DNA of 64,000 bases from Azospirillum melinis (lineage in GTDB: Bacteria; Pseudomonadota; Alphaproteobacteria; Azospirillales; Azospirillaceae). How positions within the stretch are numbered: the first letter of the stretch is position 1; every line of letters begins with the position of its first letter. Under the pieces are notes generated by a model. That model had not been told where the DNA came from and ran no database searches. It worked only from the letters and a program-made list of their open reading frames with translations. This document shows, piece after piece, positions 8,835-18,087 of this stretch. Location: positions 107,253 to 171,252 of the forward strand of contig NZ_WHOS01000011.1 of assembly GCF_013340935.1 (NCBI RefSeq), in the 5' to 3' direction. The translations under genes were made by a program, and so were the position numbers.

Positions 8835-10580
8835 ATGGGAGATGCCGCCCGCAAGCTGCCCGATTATCCATGGCTGGCCTCGTACCCGCCGACGGTGGAC
8901 TGGGCGATGCCGATCCCGGTCCGGCCGCTGACAGAACTGCTGGAGGGGGCGGTCGCCCACCATGGCGACAAGCCCTGTCTGAATTTCCTCGGCAAGCGCA
9001 CCAGCTACCGTGAGTTGGGCCGGCTGGTCGACCGCGCCGCCCGCGGCTTCCAGGCCATCGGGGTGGGCAAGGGGACGCGGGTCGGGCTGTTCCTGCCCAA
9101 CACGCCCTATTACGTCGTCGCCTTCTTCGCCATCCTGAAGGCCGGCGGCACGGTGGTGAACTTCAACCCGCTCTATGCCGAACGCGAACTGGTCCACCAG
9201 ATCGGCGACAGCGACATCGACCTGATGGTCACGCTGGACCTGAAGCTGCTGTATGACAAGATGGCGCGGATGCTGGCCGAGACCGGGCTGAAGCGGCTGG
9301 TGATCTGCCGCATGGCCGACATCCTGCCCTTCCCGAAGAACTGGCTGTTCCCCATCGCCAAAAAGGCGGAGATCGCCGCGATTCCGCGCGACGACCGCCA
9401 CATCCCCTTTGCCAGGCTGATCGCCAACGACGGCCGGCCGAGCCCGGTCGCCATCGATGCGCGCGAGGACGTGGCGGTGCTGCAATACACCGGCGGCACC
9501 ACAGGCGTGCCGAAGGGCGCGATGCTGACCCACGCCAACCTCTACGCCAACACCATCCAGTGCGCGACCTGGTACGCGGCCAAGGAGCGCAAGCCGGGGG
9601 AGGGCGGTGCGGAAGACGGGCAGGAGCGCATGCTGGGCGTGCTGCCGCTGTTCCATGTCTTCGCCATGACCGCGGTGATGAATTTCGGCCTGCATCTGGG
9701 GGCGGAGATCATCCTGCTGCCGCGCTTCGAGCTGGAGCAGGTGATGCGCACCCTGCAGAAGGAGCGGATCACCCTGTTCCCGGCCGTGCCGACCATCTAC
9801 ACGGCGATCAACCATCACAAGCACCTGAAGGACTACGATCTGTCCTCCATCCGCTTCTGCATGTCGGGCGGGGCGCCGCTGCCGCTGGAGGTGAAGGAGG
9901 CGTTCGAGCGCACCACCGGCTGCACGCTGGTGGAGGGCTACGGCCTGTCGGAATGCTCGCCCGTCGCGACGGTGAACCCGGCGGTGCTGCACAGCGATAA
10001 GAAGGGCTCCATCGGTCTGCCGCTGCCCGGCACGATCATCGAGATCGTCAGCCTGGAGGAGCCGCGCCGCGTCCTGCCTCCCGGCGAGAAGGGCGAGGTC
10101 TGCATCCGCGGGCCGCAGGTGATGAAGGGCTACTGGCGCCGCCCGGCCGAAACGGCGCAGACGCTGATCGACGGGCGGCTGCACACCGGCGATGTCGGGA
10201 TTATGGACGAGGACGGCTACACCACCATCGTCGACCGCATCAAGGACATGATCCTGTGCAGCGGCTTCAACGTCTATCCCCGCAATGTGGAGGAGGCGAT
10301 CTACCTGCACCCCGCCGTCGCCGAATGCGTGGTGGCCGGCGTGCCGGACGAGTATCGCGGCCAGACGGTCAAGGCCTATGTCCGGCTGGACGACGGCCAG
10401 AGCCTGACCGCCGAGGCGCTGATCGCCTTCCTGAAGGACAAGCTGTCGCCCATCGAGATGCCGAAAGTCGTGGAATTCCGCCAGGAGCTGCCCAAGACCA
10501 TGATCGGAAAACTGTCCCGCAAGGCCCTGCTGGACGAGGAGCAGGGCAGGCGTACCGCGGCAAAGGATGGCGCCGCATGA
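8835..10580 (+). CDS. fadD: Long-chain fatty acid (or dicarboxylate) CoA ligase
   Basis: 581 aa, ANL superfamily. The ATP/AMP-binding loop YTGGTTGVPKGAML is at residues 218-231, followed by GYGLSECSP (A5), TGDVG (A7) and the C-terminal lysine motif LPKTMIGKLSRK (A10). It activates a carboxylic acid to the acyl-AMP and then the acyl-CoA. The Y-x-L-SECSP form is found in long-chain acyl-CoA synthetases and in PimA-type dicarboxylate-CoA ligases, so chain type is not certain. GGGGGAGG precedes ATG 8835. It overlaps the acylphosphatase gene by four bases. Confidence 0.87.
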   Translation: MGDAARKLPDYPWLASYPPTVDWAMPIPVRPLTELLEGAVAHHGDKPCLNFLGKRTSYRELGRLVDRAARGFQAIGVGKGTRVGLFLPNTPYYVVAFFAILKAGGTVVNFNPLYAERELVHQIGDSDIDLMVTLDLKLLYDKMARMLAETGLKRLVICRMADILPFPKNWLFPIAKKAEIAAIPRDDRHIPFARLIANDGRPSPVAIDAREDVAVLQYTGGTTGVPKGAMLTHANLYANTIQCATWYAAKERKPGEGGAEDGQERMLGVLPLFHVFAMTAVMNFGLHLGAEIILLPRFELEQVMRTLQKERITLFPAVPTIYTAINHHKHLKDYDLSSIRFCMSGGAPLPLEVKEAFERTTGCTLVEGYGLSECSPVATVNPAVLHSDKKGSIGLPLPGTIIEIVSLEEPRRVLPPGEKGEVCIRGPQVMKGYWRRPAETAQTLIDGRLHTGDVGIMDEDGYTTIVDRIKDMILCSGFNVYPRNVEEAIYLHPAVAECVVAGVPDEYRGQTVKAYVRLDDGQSLTAEALIAFLKDKLSPIEMPKVVEFRQELPKTMIGKLSRKALLDEEQGRRTAAKDGAA

Positions 10581-10867
10581 GCGCGGTGGACCGGAAGGCG
10601 GTGCGTGTCCGCATCCAGGGCAAGGTGCAGGGGGTGTGGTATCGCGGCTGGACCGTCGACCGGGCCGGCACGCTCGGCCTGACCGGCTGGGTGCGCAACC
10701 GCAGCGACGGCACGGTGGAGGCCCTGTTCGCCGGTCCCGCCGACAGTGTCGACCGCATGGTGGAAGCCTGCCGCCGCGGCCCGCCGTCGGCAATCGTCCG
10801 CGACGTGGTGTCCGAACCGGAGCAGGACCCGGGCATGGCCGGATTCGAGCAGCGGCCGACGGTGTGA
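10577..10867 (+). CDS. acyP: Acylphosphatase
   Basis: 96 aa, the normal size. The signature GKVQGVWYR places the phosphate-binding Arg at residue 23, and GWVRNRSDGTVEA places the catalytic Asn at residue 41. It hydrolyses the carboxyl-phosphate bond of acyl phosphates. The ATG lies inside the stop of the acyl-CoA ligase (ATGA overlap), so the two are co-translated. Acyl phosphate clean-up next to acyl activation is a plausible link but unproven. Confidence 0.93.
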   Translation: MSAVDRKAVRVRIQGKVQGVWYRGWTVDRAGTLGLTGWVRNRSDGTVEALFAGPADSVDRMVEACRRGPPSAIVRDVVSEPEQDPGMAGFEQRPTV

Positions 10868-10957
10868 GCCCTGCATTAGCCTTCCGCTAACCATGATGGC
10901 GGCATGCTGGCGGCGGACGCAGGTTTTGGGCCTTGTGGTTGAGGGGCGACGGCCGGG

Positions 10958-11848
10958 ATGACCGCCAGCAAATCGGATGTGGCCGGGATGAAGGCCATGC
11001 TCACCGGAGTCTTCGCCAAGGCGGCGAAGGCGAAGGACAAGGCTGGCCGCAAGCCGGGGGCCGTCCCGGCTCCGAAATCTTCCACTGTGCCGGGGCAAGA
11101 CCCTGCCGTCCGTCTCAGCCTGGGGCCGGCGGTGGTGGAGGATGCGCCGGCACGCCCGTTCCACGCTCCGGCGGGTGATGATGATCTTGCCGACCGGCTG
11201 GAGCTCGCGATCCGGGCGCTGGCGCGCGACCTGGGGCGGCTGCTGACCGCTTTCGGGATGGACGGGAGCGAGGCCACAGCGGCGGAGACGGCGCTGGCCG
11301 TCCGCTTCGGCTATGCCGAGCGCCGGGTAGCCGCCGCGGCGCTGGATGGTCCGGCGGGCGCCTTTCGGCCCTTGGCTGACGGTGTCCGTCAGGATGTGGC
11401 GGTCGAGCTGAGCGGGATCGGCCTTGTCCTGTCCGATGGGACGGCGGGCTTGCGGCTGGATAGTGCGGCCCTTGGTCTGGCGCGGGTGCCGGTGGAGGAG
11501 AAGGGGGAGGGGCTGGCCGCCATGCTCGGCGCCCTCCGCTCCGCCATCCGGCCGGGCAAGGGGCTGACGGTCGAGACCGACCGTGTCGCCATCGACGATC
11601 TGGGCCGGATGATGGAGATTCTGACCGCGGCGATGACCACGCCGCCGCAAGGTCTGGAAGGCACGGTGACGCTGTCGCCCTCGGGTGCGCCTGCCGATGG
11701 CGGGGCGATGGAGCTGTCGCTGACGCTGTCCGGCCGGCTGGGAGAGGCGGTCGTCCCCGCATCGCCCGAACGCAAGCCGGCAAAGGAGACGCTGCCCGGC
11801 GAGGTGGTTGGCGAGGTGAAGGAGCGTGGGTTCGATGTCCGGATTTGA
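10958..11848 (+). CDS. Hypothetical protein, no recognised family
   Basis: 296 aa. I do not recognise it. The first ~80 residues are low-complexity and rich in Ala, Lys and Pro, with a helix rich in Lys/Ala at the start; the rest is Leu/Ala/Gly-rich with alternating hydrophobic strands and no Cys. No signal peptide or membrane segment is evident, so it is probably cytosolic. The last bases overlap the start of the next gene by 14, suggesting translational coupling. G/C third-position bias fits a real coding frame. Confidence 0.6.
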   Translation: MTASKSDVAGMKAMLTGVFAKAAKAKDKAGRKPGAVPAPKSSTVPGQDPAVRLSLGPAVVEDAPARPFHAPAGDDDLADRLELAIRALARDLGRLLTAFGMDGSEATAAETALAVRFGYAERRVAAAALDGPAGAFRPLADGVRQDVAVELSGIGLVLSDGTAGLRLDSAALGLARVPVEEKGEGLAAMLGALRSAIRPGKGLTVETDRVAIDDLGRMMEILTAAMTTPPQGLEGTVTLSPSGAPADGGAMELSLTLSGRLGEAVVPASPERKPAKETLPGEVVGEVKERGFDVRI

Positions 11849-12347
11849 TGTGCGTTCCCTGGCGGTCCTTTGGCTGTGCGGGCTGGTGCTGCCGGGGACC
11901 GCTCCGGCGCTGGCCGGTGCGCTGGAGCGGACGGAGCCCGGCCATCAGGCGCCGCCGCAGCCGGGGGCCAACCTGCCCATCGCGCCGCCCATCGTGCAGT
12001 ATGCGCTGCCGTCGCAATGGATGACGATCCGCTCCAAGGAGGACTGGCGCAAGGCCGGTACCTTCGAGAAGGAGTTGAGCAAGGATTGCGCCGCCCTGCG
12101 CTTCAGCGAAATCGAGCCGATGCGCTTCCGCGCCTATTACAATGGCGAGGTGCTGGGCGTCGCCTTCGGCCATGGGCTGAACCTGCACGACCCCGGCAGG
12201 AAGGCCGACCGCAAGAAAATCTACCTGTTCCGCAACGGCGATTCGACCAACTGCACCGTGCAGTCGATGGACAACAAGGACCCGCGGGTGAACCCCGCCG
12301 GCAACCAGGCCGCCACCCCGGCCGCCGGTGGGTTCAAGAAGTACTAA
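11835..12347 (+). CDS. Secreted protein of unknown function
   Basis: 170 aa. A typical signal peptide covers residues 1 to about 25: short N-region, hydrophobic core [13 protein letters not shown] and a small-residue cleavage region APALAGA. The mature part is basic and aromatic with two cysteines that could pair (in [10 protein letters not shown] and in DSTNCTV) and contains [22 protein letters not shown] know no named family. A GTG at 11826 is another possible start. It converges with lipB, overlapping its 3' end by four bases. Confidence 0.7.
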   Translation: MSGFDVRSLAVLWLCGLVLPGTAPALAGALERTEPGHQAPPQPGANLPIAPPIVQYALPSQWMTIRSKEDWRKAGTFEKELSKDCAALRFSEIEPMRFRAYYNGEVLGVAFGHGLNLHDPGRKADRKKIYLFRNGDSTNCTVQSMDNKDPRVNPAGNQAATPAAGGFKKY

Positions 12348-13078
12348 ATCCCGTCCTCGCCCCGCGCCGCGCCGCCGAACACCTCCGGCCAAGCCGCGAT
12401 CAGGGCGGAGTCCACATCCTCCATCGTCACCAGCTGGCCCAGCGCCACGATGGAGGTGACGCCATGCTCGGCGATGCCGCAGGGGACGATGCCGCCGAAA
12501 TGGGAGAGGTCGGGCTCGACGTTCAGGGCGATGCCGTGGAAGCTGACCCAGCGGCGCACCCGCACGCCGATGGCGGCGATCTTGTCCTCCTGTCCCTTCA
12601 GCCCGCCATAGGGCTGCTTGTCGACCCAGATGCCGACGCGCCCTTCGCGCCGCTCGCCCTTGATGTTGAAGGAGGCGAGCGTGCGGACGATCCACTCCTC
12701 CAGGTCGCGGACGAAGCCGCGGATGTCGGCACCGCGCGCCTTCAGGTCCAGCATGACGTAGGCAACCCGCTGTCCCGGCCCGTGATAGGTGTACTGGCCG
12801 CCGCGGCCGCTGCGGTAGACGGGGAAGCGGTCCGCCTCCAGCAGATCCTCGTCGCGCGCGCTGGTGCCGGCGGTGTAGAGCGGCGGATGTTCCAGCAGCC
12901 AGACCAGTTCCGGTGCCGTGCCGGCGCGGATCGCCTCGACGCGCGCCTCCATCTCGGCGATGGCGTCGGGGTAGGGCACGGGCTCGTCGGAGATGCGCCA
13001 CTCGATCGGCTGCCGGATGGTGGAGGGATCGGGCTGACTGGCGGGAAGGCTGGCAGGCTGGCTGGTCAGGGAGGTCAT
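12344..13078 (-). CDS. lipB: Octanoyltransferase LipB
   Basis: 244 aa. It transfers octanoate from octanoyl-ACP to the lipoyl domains of 2-oxoacid dehydrogenases and the glycine cleavage H protein. The substrate loop [12 protein letters not shown] lies at residues 92-103, the catalytic Cys is C200 in GIVPCGI, and the lysine of QEDKIAAIG is at 166. The first ~25 residues are a Ser/Pro/Gln-rich extension with no clear role; a later start could trim it. The lpdA gene for an E3 component lies 29 kb away in this window. Confidence 0.95.
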   Translation of the reverse strand: MTSLTSQPASLPASQPDPSTIRQPIEWRISDEPVPYPDAIAEMEARVEAIRAGTAPELVWLLEHPPLYTAGTSARDEDLLEADRFPVYRSGRGGQYTYHGPGQRVAYVMLDLKARGADIRGFVRDLEEWIVRTLASFNIKGERREGRVGIWVDKQPYGGLKGQEDKIAAIGVRVRRWVSFHGIALNVEPDLSHFGGIVPCGIAEHGVTSIVALGQLVTMEDVDSALIAAWPEVFGGAARGEDGI

Positions 13079-13182
13079 TCGATGGGGTCTCTGGCGCTAG
13101 GGGCGGCGGTGCCGGCAAGGGTCTCGTGGGACCGGCCGGAGGGCCGTTCCGAAATTTTCTTCGCAGAAGATGATTGTAGCGC

Positions 13183-13211
13183 TTGATCGACCGTCGGGAA
13201 GCTGATATCTA
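13183..13211 (+). promoter_or_regulatory. Promoter of tRNA-Leu
   Basis: TTGATC at 13183-13188 and TATCTA at 13206-13211 are separated by exactly 17 bases, a good sigma-70 type match. The mature tRNA begins 54 bases after the -10. It would also direct transcription away from lipB. Confidence 0.6.
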
Positions 13212-13264
13212 CCCGCTCCACCCGATGAGGCGCGCAAGCGAGCGTCGGGGACTACCAGCCTGAT

Positions 13265-13349
13265 GCGGTCGTGGCGGAATTGGTAGACGCGCAGCGTTGA
13301 GGTCGCTGTGGGGCAACCCGTGGAAGTTCGAGTCTTCTCGACCGCACCA
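13265..13349 (+). tRNA. tRNA-Leu (anticodon GAG)
   Basis: 85 bases with CCA encoded at 13347-13349. The acceptor stem GCGGTCG pairs with CGACCGC at 13339-13345, with discriminator A at 13346. The D-arm contains GGCGGAATTGGTAGACG, typical of class II tRNA-Leu. The anticodon stem CAGCG/CGCTG encloses TTGAGGT, so the anticodon is GAG, reading CTC and CTT. A long variable arm and the T-loop GTTCGAGTC follow. Pairing fits in all arms examined. Confidence 0.96.
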
Positions 13350-13397
13350 CTCTCCCATGCAGATGGGACCATCCCGGGGATACGGGAAAGACGAAAG

Positions 13398-13429
13398 GCC
13401 CGCAGGTCGCAAGACCGAGCGGGCTTTTT
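13398..13429 (+). terminator. Rho-independent terminator after tRNA-Leu
   Basis: GCCCGC (13398-13403) pairs with GCGGGC (13419-13424); inside it GGTC pairs with GACC around GCAA. TTTTT follows at 13425-13429. Confidence 0.88.
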
Positions 13430-13454
13430 CGTATCCGGGCTCCGGGCTGCGCTA

Positions 13455-14168
13455 TCACCCCGCCAGCGCGTGCAGCAGCTTCGATGCTCCGCCCGCGGCG
13501 CGGCGGACATCCTCGAACAGCACCATCACCTCGTAGATCGCCAGGAAGGCGCCGCCGTAGAACCAGGGGCGCCAGCGTTCCTCAATCCAGGCGACCAGCC
13601 GGTGGACTCCGCCCATCGGCAGCAGCCGGGCGACCGCGACGGCGCCGAGGATGCCCAGCAGCGCACCGCCGGTGACGTCGCCGGGGTAATGCAGGCCGAG
13701 ATAGACCCGCGGCAGCGAGATCACCAGCGCCGCCCACAGGCAGGCCAGCAGTCCCCACGGGCGGGAGGCGCGGACGAAGGTGGCGGCCAGTGCGAAGCCC
13801 AGGGCGGCATTGTCGCTGGGGAAGGAACTCCAGTTCTTCAGCGCCTCGCGGCTCTGGCCGATGGGTGGGACGAAGGGCAGGCCGGCGTCGTGCAGCGGTC
13901 GGGGCCGGGCCGGCATCACCGCCTGGATCAGGATGGATGCCGCCACCGCCAGTACCACGGCGGCGATGGCGTCCACCACCAGCCGGCGTCCGCCTTGCGT
14001 GTCCTCCCGGCGGAACCAGAGCCACCACAGCGCCGCGCTGAACAGGCCGAGCTTGACCAGATAGATGTTGGCGATCCCGCGCACCGCCATGTCCAAGGCC
14101 GCGCTGTGCCCGGCAAACTGGTTCAGCCAGAGCAGCAGCGTCTGGTCGAGGCGATGCAGCGACTCCAC
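13455..14168 (-). CDS. PAP2 family phosphatase
   Basis: 237 aa integral membrane protein. It carries the acid phosphatase motifs: ARPRPLHD (C1), SFPSDNA (C2, with the transition-state Ser and His-equivalent region) and RVYLGLHYPGDVTGG (C3 with the nucleophilic His). About six hydrophobic segments fit a type 2 phosphatidic acid phosphatase or undecaprenyl-pyrophosphate phosphatase-like enzyme acting at the periplasmic face. The second motif reads SDN where most members have SGH, an atypical form. A TTG at 14198 opens the frame, but GTG 14168 has AGAGGAG seven bases upstream and is preferred. Confidence 0.82.
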   Translation of the reverse strand: MESLHRLDQTLLLWLNQFAGHSAALDMAVRGIANIYLVKLGLFSAALWWLWFRREDTQGGRRLVVDAIAAVVLAVAASILIQAVMPARPRPLHDAGLPFVPPIGQSREALKNWSSFPSDNAALGFALAATFVRASRPWGLLACLWAALVISLPRVYLGLHYPGDVTGGALLGILGAVAVARLLPMGGVHRLVAWIEERWRPWFYGGAFLAIYEVMVLFEDVRRAAGGASKLLHALAG

Positions 14169-14556
14169 ACGGCGTCTCCTCTGCTGGACGGCAGGCAAGC
14201 GCCAAGTGTTGCGGTTTTATGACGGCGACGGTCAACGGAGCATCGGAAGGCGCCATCCGGGTCAGGGGCGGCGGCTTCGGGGTGCCTCTCCCGCCGATGC
14301 CTCGCGCTGGCGCCGGGCCATACACTCCCGATTGCAGACAGCGGGTGGCTTCATGAGATGAAGAAGCATTTGATATCAATGTCGATAACATGAAGAAAAT
14401 ATAATCGGCTGAATGATGCTGTCAGAGAACAATTCCCCTGCTGTTTTCTGCCCTACTCTTGCCGCTTATCGAAAGTGGTAATATCCTGCGCTGCGAGAGA
14501 CGGAGTGGGTGGCGATAAGCCAAGCCATTCAAGATACGGATTGCATGGGGGATTTG
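14169..14556. other. AT-rich divergent intergenic region
   Basis: This stretch separates the PAP2 gene from the small membrane protein gene. The part at 14355-14470 is clearly AT-richer than its surroundings and holds the perfect palindrome TTGATATCAA at 14370-14379. Promoters for both genes probably lie here. No gene is seen. Confidence 0.45.
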
Positions 14557-14877
14557 ATGGCGACTGTCGTGATGATGAAACACCCGCAGACGGGGCTTAC
14601 CAAGAAGGGGCTGGTCGGGTTCAGCTGGACCACGCTGTTCTTCGGCGGCTTTCCTGCCCTGTTCCGCGGCGACTGGGGAATGGGCCTTCTTCTGACGCTG
14701 CTGGCCTTCTTCACCGGTAACATTTCCAGCATCATCGCCGCGTTTCTCTACAACAAGAGCTACACGTCGAAGCTGATCGAGAAGGGCTATGTCTTCGCCG
14801 ATACGGAAGCGCTGAACAGCCTGGCCCGCGCCAAGCTCGGCGTCGATACGGCCGCTGCGGTGCCGAACCCGACCTGA
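14557..14877 (+). CDS. Small HrgC-like membrane protein
   Basis: 106 aa. The segment KKGLVGFSWTTLFFGGFPAL with FRGDWGMGLLLTLLAFF strongly resembles HrgC-type and DUF2628-like small membrane proteins, with two transmembrane helices separated by FRGDW. The C-terminal 40 residues are soluble. ATG 14557 was chosen over 14509 and 14545 because GGGGGAT lies just before it. Molecular function is unknown. It has a dedicated AT-rich upstream region and a strong terminator, so it is a single-gene transcript. Confidence 0.75.
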   Translation: MATVVMMKHPQTGLTKKGLVGFSWTTLFFGGFPALFRGDWGMGLLLTLLAFFTGNISSIIAAFLYNKSYTSKLIEKGYVFADTEALNSLARAKLGVDTAAAVPNPT

Positions 14878-14908
14878 TCGGCCCTGACCGATCAGCCTCT
14901 GGGGCCTG

Positions 14909-14955
14909 AAAAAGAGTACGGGCGGCGCACGGTACGGCGCCGCCCGTGCTCTTTT
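14909..14955. terminator. Bidirectional terminator
   Basis: AAAAGAGTACGGGCGGCGC at 14909-14927 pairs, with one mismatch, with GCGCCGCCCGTGCTCTTTT ending at 14955. A-tract and T-tract flank the stem, so it serves both the small membrane protein gene and the converging STAS gene. Confidence 0.9.
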
Positions 14956-14970
14956 CAACCTTTGGTCTTT

Positions 14971-15273
14971 TCAGCGGAATTCGATGTAGCGGTCCAGCGT
15001 GGCGCGGCGCAGTGCGCGGACGATGTGAGGGGGTGCGCCGCTGGCGACGATGTGGCCGCCGGCCTCCCGGCAGCGGTTGGCCAGGATAAACATCATCCCG
15101 ATGGCGGCGGAATCGATGAAGGTGACGAAACGCAGGTCGATCCGGACCACCGGGTTGGCTGCGAAATCCCAGTCGCGCAGCATGTCATGGAAGCGGTTGC
15201 CATCCTCATAGGTGCAGCGGCCGGACAACAGGATGCCGTCGCAACCGTCGACAGTGGTGAAGGCATACTCCAT
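14971..15273 (-). CDS. Single-domain STAS (anti-anti-sigma-like) protein
   Basis: 100 aa covering exactly one STAS domain. The motif RFVTFIDSAAIGMMFIL contains the Asp-Ser pair in which Ser is phosphorylated by anti-sigma kinases of the RsbW type. It ends LRRATLDRYIEFR, typical for these proteins. Role inferred: a partner-switch regulator. No cognate kinase or phosphatase is adjacent, so its partners are elsewhere. ATG 15273 gives a complete domain; longer frames upstream are shadows of the divergent mgtE leader. Confidence 0.82.
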   Translation of the reverse strand: MEYAFTTVDGCDGILLSGRCTYEDGNRFHDMLRDWDFAANPVVRIDLRFVTFIDSAAIGMMFILANRCREAGGHIVASGAPPHIVRALRRATLDRYIEFR

Positions 15274-15651
15274 CGGCCCGTCCAGTCCCTCTCCCCATGA
15301 TGCGGCGCCTGCGATGTGCCGCCGGCCCATGGGAGCATGAAGGGTTGCGGCGGTGCAAGGGTATGGTGGCAAAAGCGGCCAAGCCGGCCGGCCCCTGCCG
15401 AAGCGGGCTGGACAAACCGGGGCGACGCCTCTATGTCGGGGTCGCTTCCGTCGACACCGGTTCTGTTGCTGTGCAGCGGGTCTCCGGAGCCGGCCGGAAG
15501 GCTTCCACAACCCGCAAACCCTGAACGCCGCCGGCCCCGTCCGTTGTTGCGGAGCCGTCCGCCATTTCCTTGCCGCTGTTCCCTTACCGCGGGACACCCG
15601 GCATTCCGGCTTGGCATCTGGGGATTGCATCGTCGAAGGGAGGGTGCCGGC
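15274..15651. other. Divergent intergenic region before mgtE
   Basis: 378 bases between the STAS gene and mgtE. It is GC-rich and should contain both promoters. I looked for an M-box-type magnesium riboswitch before mgtE and saw no recognisable pattern. GAAGGGAGGG at 15635-15644 is the mgtE ribosome-binding site. Confidence 0.4.
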
Positions 15652-17079
15652 ATGCACACCGATCCCCATGCACCGGTTCCGCGGACGGACAGCGCCGCCA
15701 CCCCCCATGGCCATGCCCAGGAGGTGGAGGACGAACGTCGCTACGGCGTCGAGCCGGACTTCGTGGAGGAGATCGCCGGCCTTCTGCGCGCCCGCGAGCG
15801 CGATGCCGTGCTGGCGCGGCTGGACGGGCTGCATGCCGCCGACATCGCCGACCTGATCGAACAGGCCGAACCGGCCGAGCGCGCCGACCTGATCGACCTG
15901 CTGCCGGCGGAACTGGACGGCGAGGTGCTGTCCTACCTGAACCCGGACCTGCGCGAATCGCTGATCGGGCGGTTCGAGCCGCAGGAGCTGGCCGACGCTG
16001 TCGCCGACCTCGACACCGACGATGCGGTGGAGCTGATCGAGGATCTGGACGCGGAGACGCGGGCGCAGATCCTGGCGAAGCTGCCCGATGCCGAACGCGC
16101 CCTGGTTCAGGAGAACCTGACCTACGACGAGGACAGCGCCGGCCGCATGATGCAGCGCGAGCTGGTCGCGGTGCCGGAATTCTGGACGGTCGGCAAGACC
16201 ATCGACTTCGTCCGGGCGGCGACCGATACGCTGCCGGAGGATTTCTACGACATCTTCATCGTCGATCCGATGCACCGGGTGGTCGGGGCCGTGCCGCTGT
16301 CGCGCCTGCTGCGCCAGCGCCGGGCCGTGCGCATCGCCGATCTGGTGACCGGCGAGGTCGACGCCATCCCCGCCACCATGGAGCGGGAGGAGGTGGCGAA
16401 CCTGTTCCGGCAATACGCCCTGGTCTCCGCCCCCGTGGTCGATGCCGCCGGCCGGCTGATCGGCGTCATCACCGTCGACGACGTCGTGCGCATCATCGAC
16501 GAGGAGGCGGACGACGATCTGCGCAAGCTGAGCGGGTCGGGCGACACCGGCGTGTTCAGCGGCATCGGCGACATCGCACGCAGTCGTGTCGGTTGGCTGA
16601 CCATCAACCTCGGCACCGCTTTCCTGGCGTCGGGGGTGATCTCGCTGTTCGAGGGCACCATCGAGCAGATCGTGGCGCTTGCGGTGCTGATGCCCATCGT
16701 CGCCTCGATGGGCGGCAATGCCGGCACCCAGACGCTGGCCGTCGTCGTCCGCGCGCTCGCGACTCACGACCTGTCGTCGGCCAACGCGATGCGCGTGGTG
16801 GGGAAGGAGCTGCTGGTCGGGTTGATCAACGGCGGCATCTTCGCCGTGATGGTCGGGCTGATCGCGCTGGTCTGGTACGGCCCGCTGATCGGCGTCGTCA
16901 TCGGACTCGCCATGATCATCAATCTGGTCGTGGCGGGCCTGAGCGGTGCCCTGATCCCGCTGGGGCTGGAAAAGCTGGGGGTGGACCCGGCGGTGTCGAG
17001 TGCGGTGTTCCTGACGACGGTAACGGACGTCGTCGGCTTCCTGGCGTTCCTCGGATTGGCTTCGGTGTTTTTGCTGTAG
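15652..17079 (+). CDS. mgtE: Magnesium transporter MgtE
   Basis: 475 aa. It has the full MgtE architecture: an acidic N-terminal superhelical domain (about residues 35-140), a CBS pair (about 140-270), and five transmembrane helices from about residue 300 with PIVASMGGNAGTQTLAVVVR and AVSSAVFLTTVTDVVGF lining the pore. It is an Mg2+-gated channel in the inner membrane; the cytosolic domains close it at high Mg2+. The frame is open far upstream, but ATG 15652 has a good ribosome-binding site and fits the family N-terminus. Residues 1-25 are a His/Pro-containing extension. Confidence 0.95.
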   Translation: MHTDPHAPVPRTDSAATPHGHAQEVEDERRYGVEPDFVEEIAGLLRARERDAVLARLDGLHAADIADLIEQAEPAERADLIDLLPAELDGEVLSYLNPDLRESLIGRFEPQELADAVADLDTDDAVELIEDLDAETRAQILAKLPDAERALVQENLTYDEDSAGRMMQRELVAVPEFWTVGKTIDFVRAATDTLPEDFYDIFIVDPMHRVVGAVPLSRLLRQRRAVRIADLVTGEVDAIPATMEREEVANLFRQYALVSAPVVDAAGRLIGVITVDDVVRIIDEEADDDLRKLSGSGDTGVFSGIGDIARSRVGWLTINLGTAFLASGVISLFEGTIEQIVALAVLMPIVASMGGNAGTQTLAVVVRALATHDLSSANAMRVVGKELLVGLINGGIFAVMVGLIALVWYGPLIGVVIGLAMIINLVVAGLSGALIPLGLEKLGVDPAVSSAVFLTTVTDVVGFLAFLGLASVFLL

Positions 17080-17087
17080 GGGAGAGT

Positions 17088-17109
17088 CTCCCCCGCGATT
17101 GCGGGGGAG
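17088..17109. repeat. CTCCCCCGC/GCGGGGGAG hairpin repeat
   Basis: CTCCCCCGC (17088-17096) pairs perfectly with GCGGGGGAG (17101-17109) around GATT. It lies between the converging mgtE and accA genes, so it could stop transcription from either side. It belongs with the similar elements at 5492 and 56666. Confidence 0.55.
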
Positions 17110-17130
17110 GGCCGCACGGGGCTTAGGGCC

Positions 17131-18087
17131 TCAGCCCAGCCCCTTCTGCCCCATCTCCAGGAACTTCTCGCGGCGCTTGGCGCGCAAAGTGACGCCGTCC
17201 AGCCCGTCCAGTTCGCCCAGCGACTCTTCGATGCAGTCGCCCAGCTTCTTGATCGTCTCGGCCGGGTCGCGGTGGGCGCCGCCGATGGGCTCGCTCACCA
17301 CATGGTCGATGACGCCCAGCTCCTTCAGGTCCTGGCTGATCAGGCGCAGCGCGATGGCCGCCTCACCCGCCATGTCGGAACTGCGCCACAGGATCGACGC
17401 GCAGCCTTCCGGCGAGATCACCGAATATATCGCGTGTTCCAGCATCAGCACGCGGTCGGCGGTGGCAATCGCGATGGCGCCGCCCGAGCCGCCTTCGCCG
17501 ATGACCGAGGCGACCATCGGCACGTTCAGCCGCAGGCAGCGCTCGATGCTCTTGGCGATGGCCTCGGCCTGGCCGCGCTCCTCCGCCTGGACGCCGGGGA
17601 AGGCGCCGGCGGTGTCGACCAGCGAGACGACTGGCAGCTTGAAGCGGTCGGCCAGATCCATCAGGCGCTGGGCCTTGCGGTAGCCTTCCGGCTTCGCCAT
17701 GCCGAAATTGTGGCGGACGCGCGTTTCGGTGTCGTTGCCCTTTTCCTGGCCGATCACCACCACGGACCGGCCGCGGAAGCGACCCAGACCGCCGATGACC
17801 GCGCGGTCCTCGGCGAAATGGCGGTCGCCGGCCAGCGGCGTGAAGTCCTCGATCAGGCCATGCACATAGTCCAGGCAGTGCGGCCGATTGGGGTGGCGGG
17901 CCACCTGAACCTTCTGCGCGGGCGTGAGTTTGGCGTAGGTCTGCCGCAGGAGCTTGTCGACCTTGGCCTGCAGCTTTGCGACCTCGTCGGCGATGTTGAT
18001 GTCGCCGGCGTTGGTCAGGTGCCGCAACTCCTCGATCTTGCCTTCAAGCTCGGCGATCGGCTTTTCGAATTCCAGGAAGGTCTGCAT
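17131..18087 (-). CDS. accA: Acetyl-CoA carboxylase carboxyltransferase subunit alpha
   Basis: 318 aa, the usual length. It forms the carboxyltransferase of acetyl-CoA carboxylase with AccD, the first step of fatty acid synthesis. Recognised from the N-terminal [17 protein letters not shown], the [12 protein letters not shown] stretch, [11 protein letters not shown] and the oxyanion-hole segment [16 protein letters not shown] 18087 starts at the normal family N-terminus; the frame is open to 18180. No accD or other fatty acid gene is adjacent. Confidence 0.97.
   Translation of the reverse strand: MQTFLEFEKPIAELEGKIEELRHLTNAGDINIADEVAKLQAKVDKLLRQTYAKLTPAQKVQVARHPNRPHCLDYVHGLIEDFTPLAGDRHFAEDRAVIGGLGRFRGRSVVVIGQEKGNDTETRVRHNFGMAKPEGYRKAQRLMDLADRFKLPVVSLVDTAGAFPGVQAEERGQAEAIAKSIERCLRLNVPMVASVIGEGGSGGAIAIATADRVLMLEHAIYSVISPEGCASILWRSSDMAGEAAIALRLISQDLKELGVIDHVVSEPIGGAHRDPAETIKKLGDCIEESLGELDGLDGVTLRAKRREKFLEMGQKGLG

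Noticed and set aside
8672..8854. 60-codon minus-strand frame between hydrolase and acyl-CoA ligase genes
   Set aside because: It overlaps the ribosome-binding site and start of the ligase gene and has no family resemblance or ribosome-binding site.
15274..15651. Magnesium riboswitch before mgtE
   Set aside because: No recognisable M-box pattern or long paired leader was found, only GC-rich sequence.
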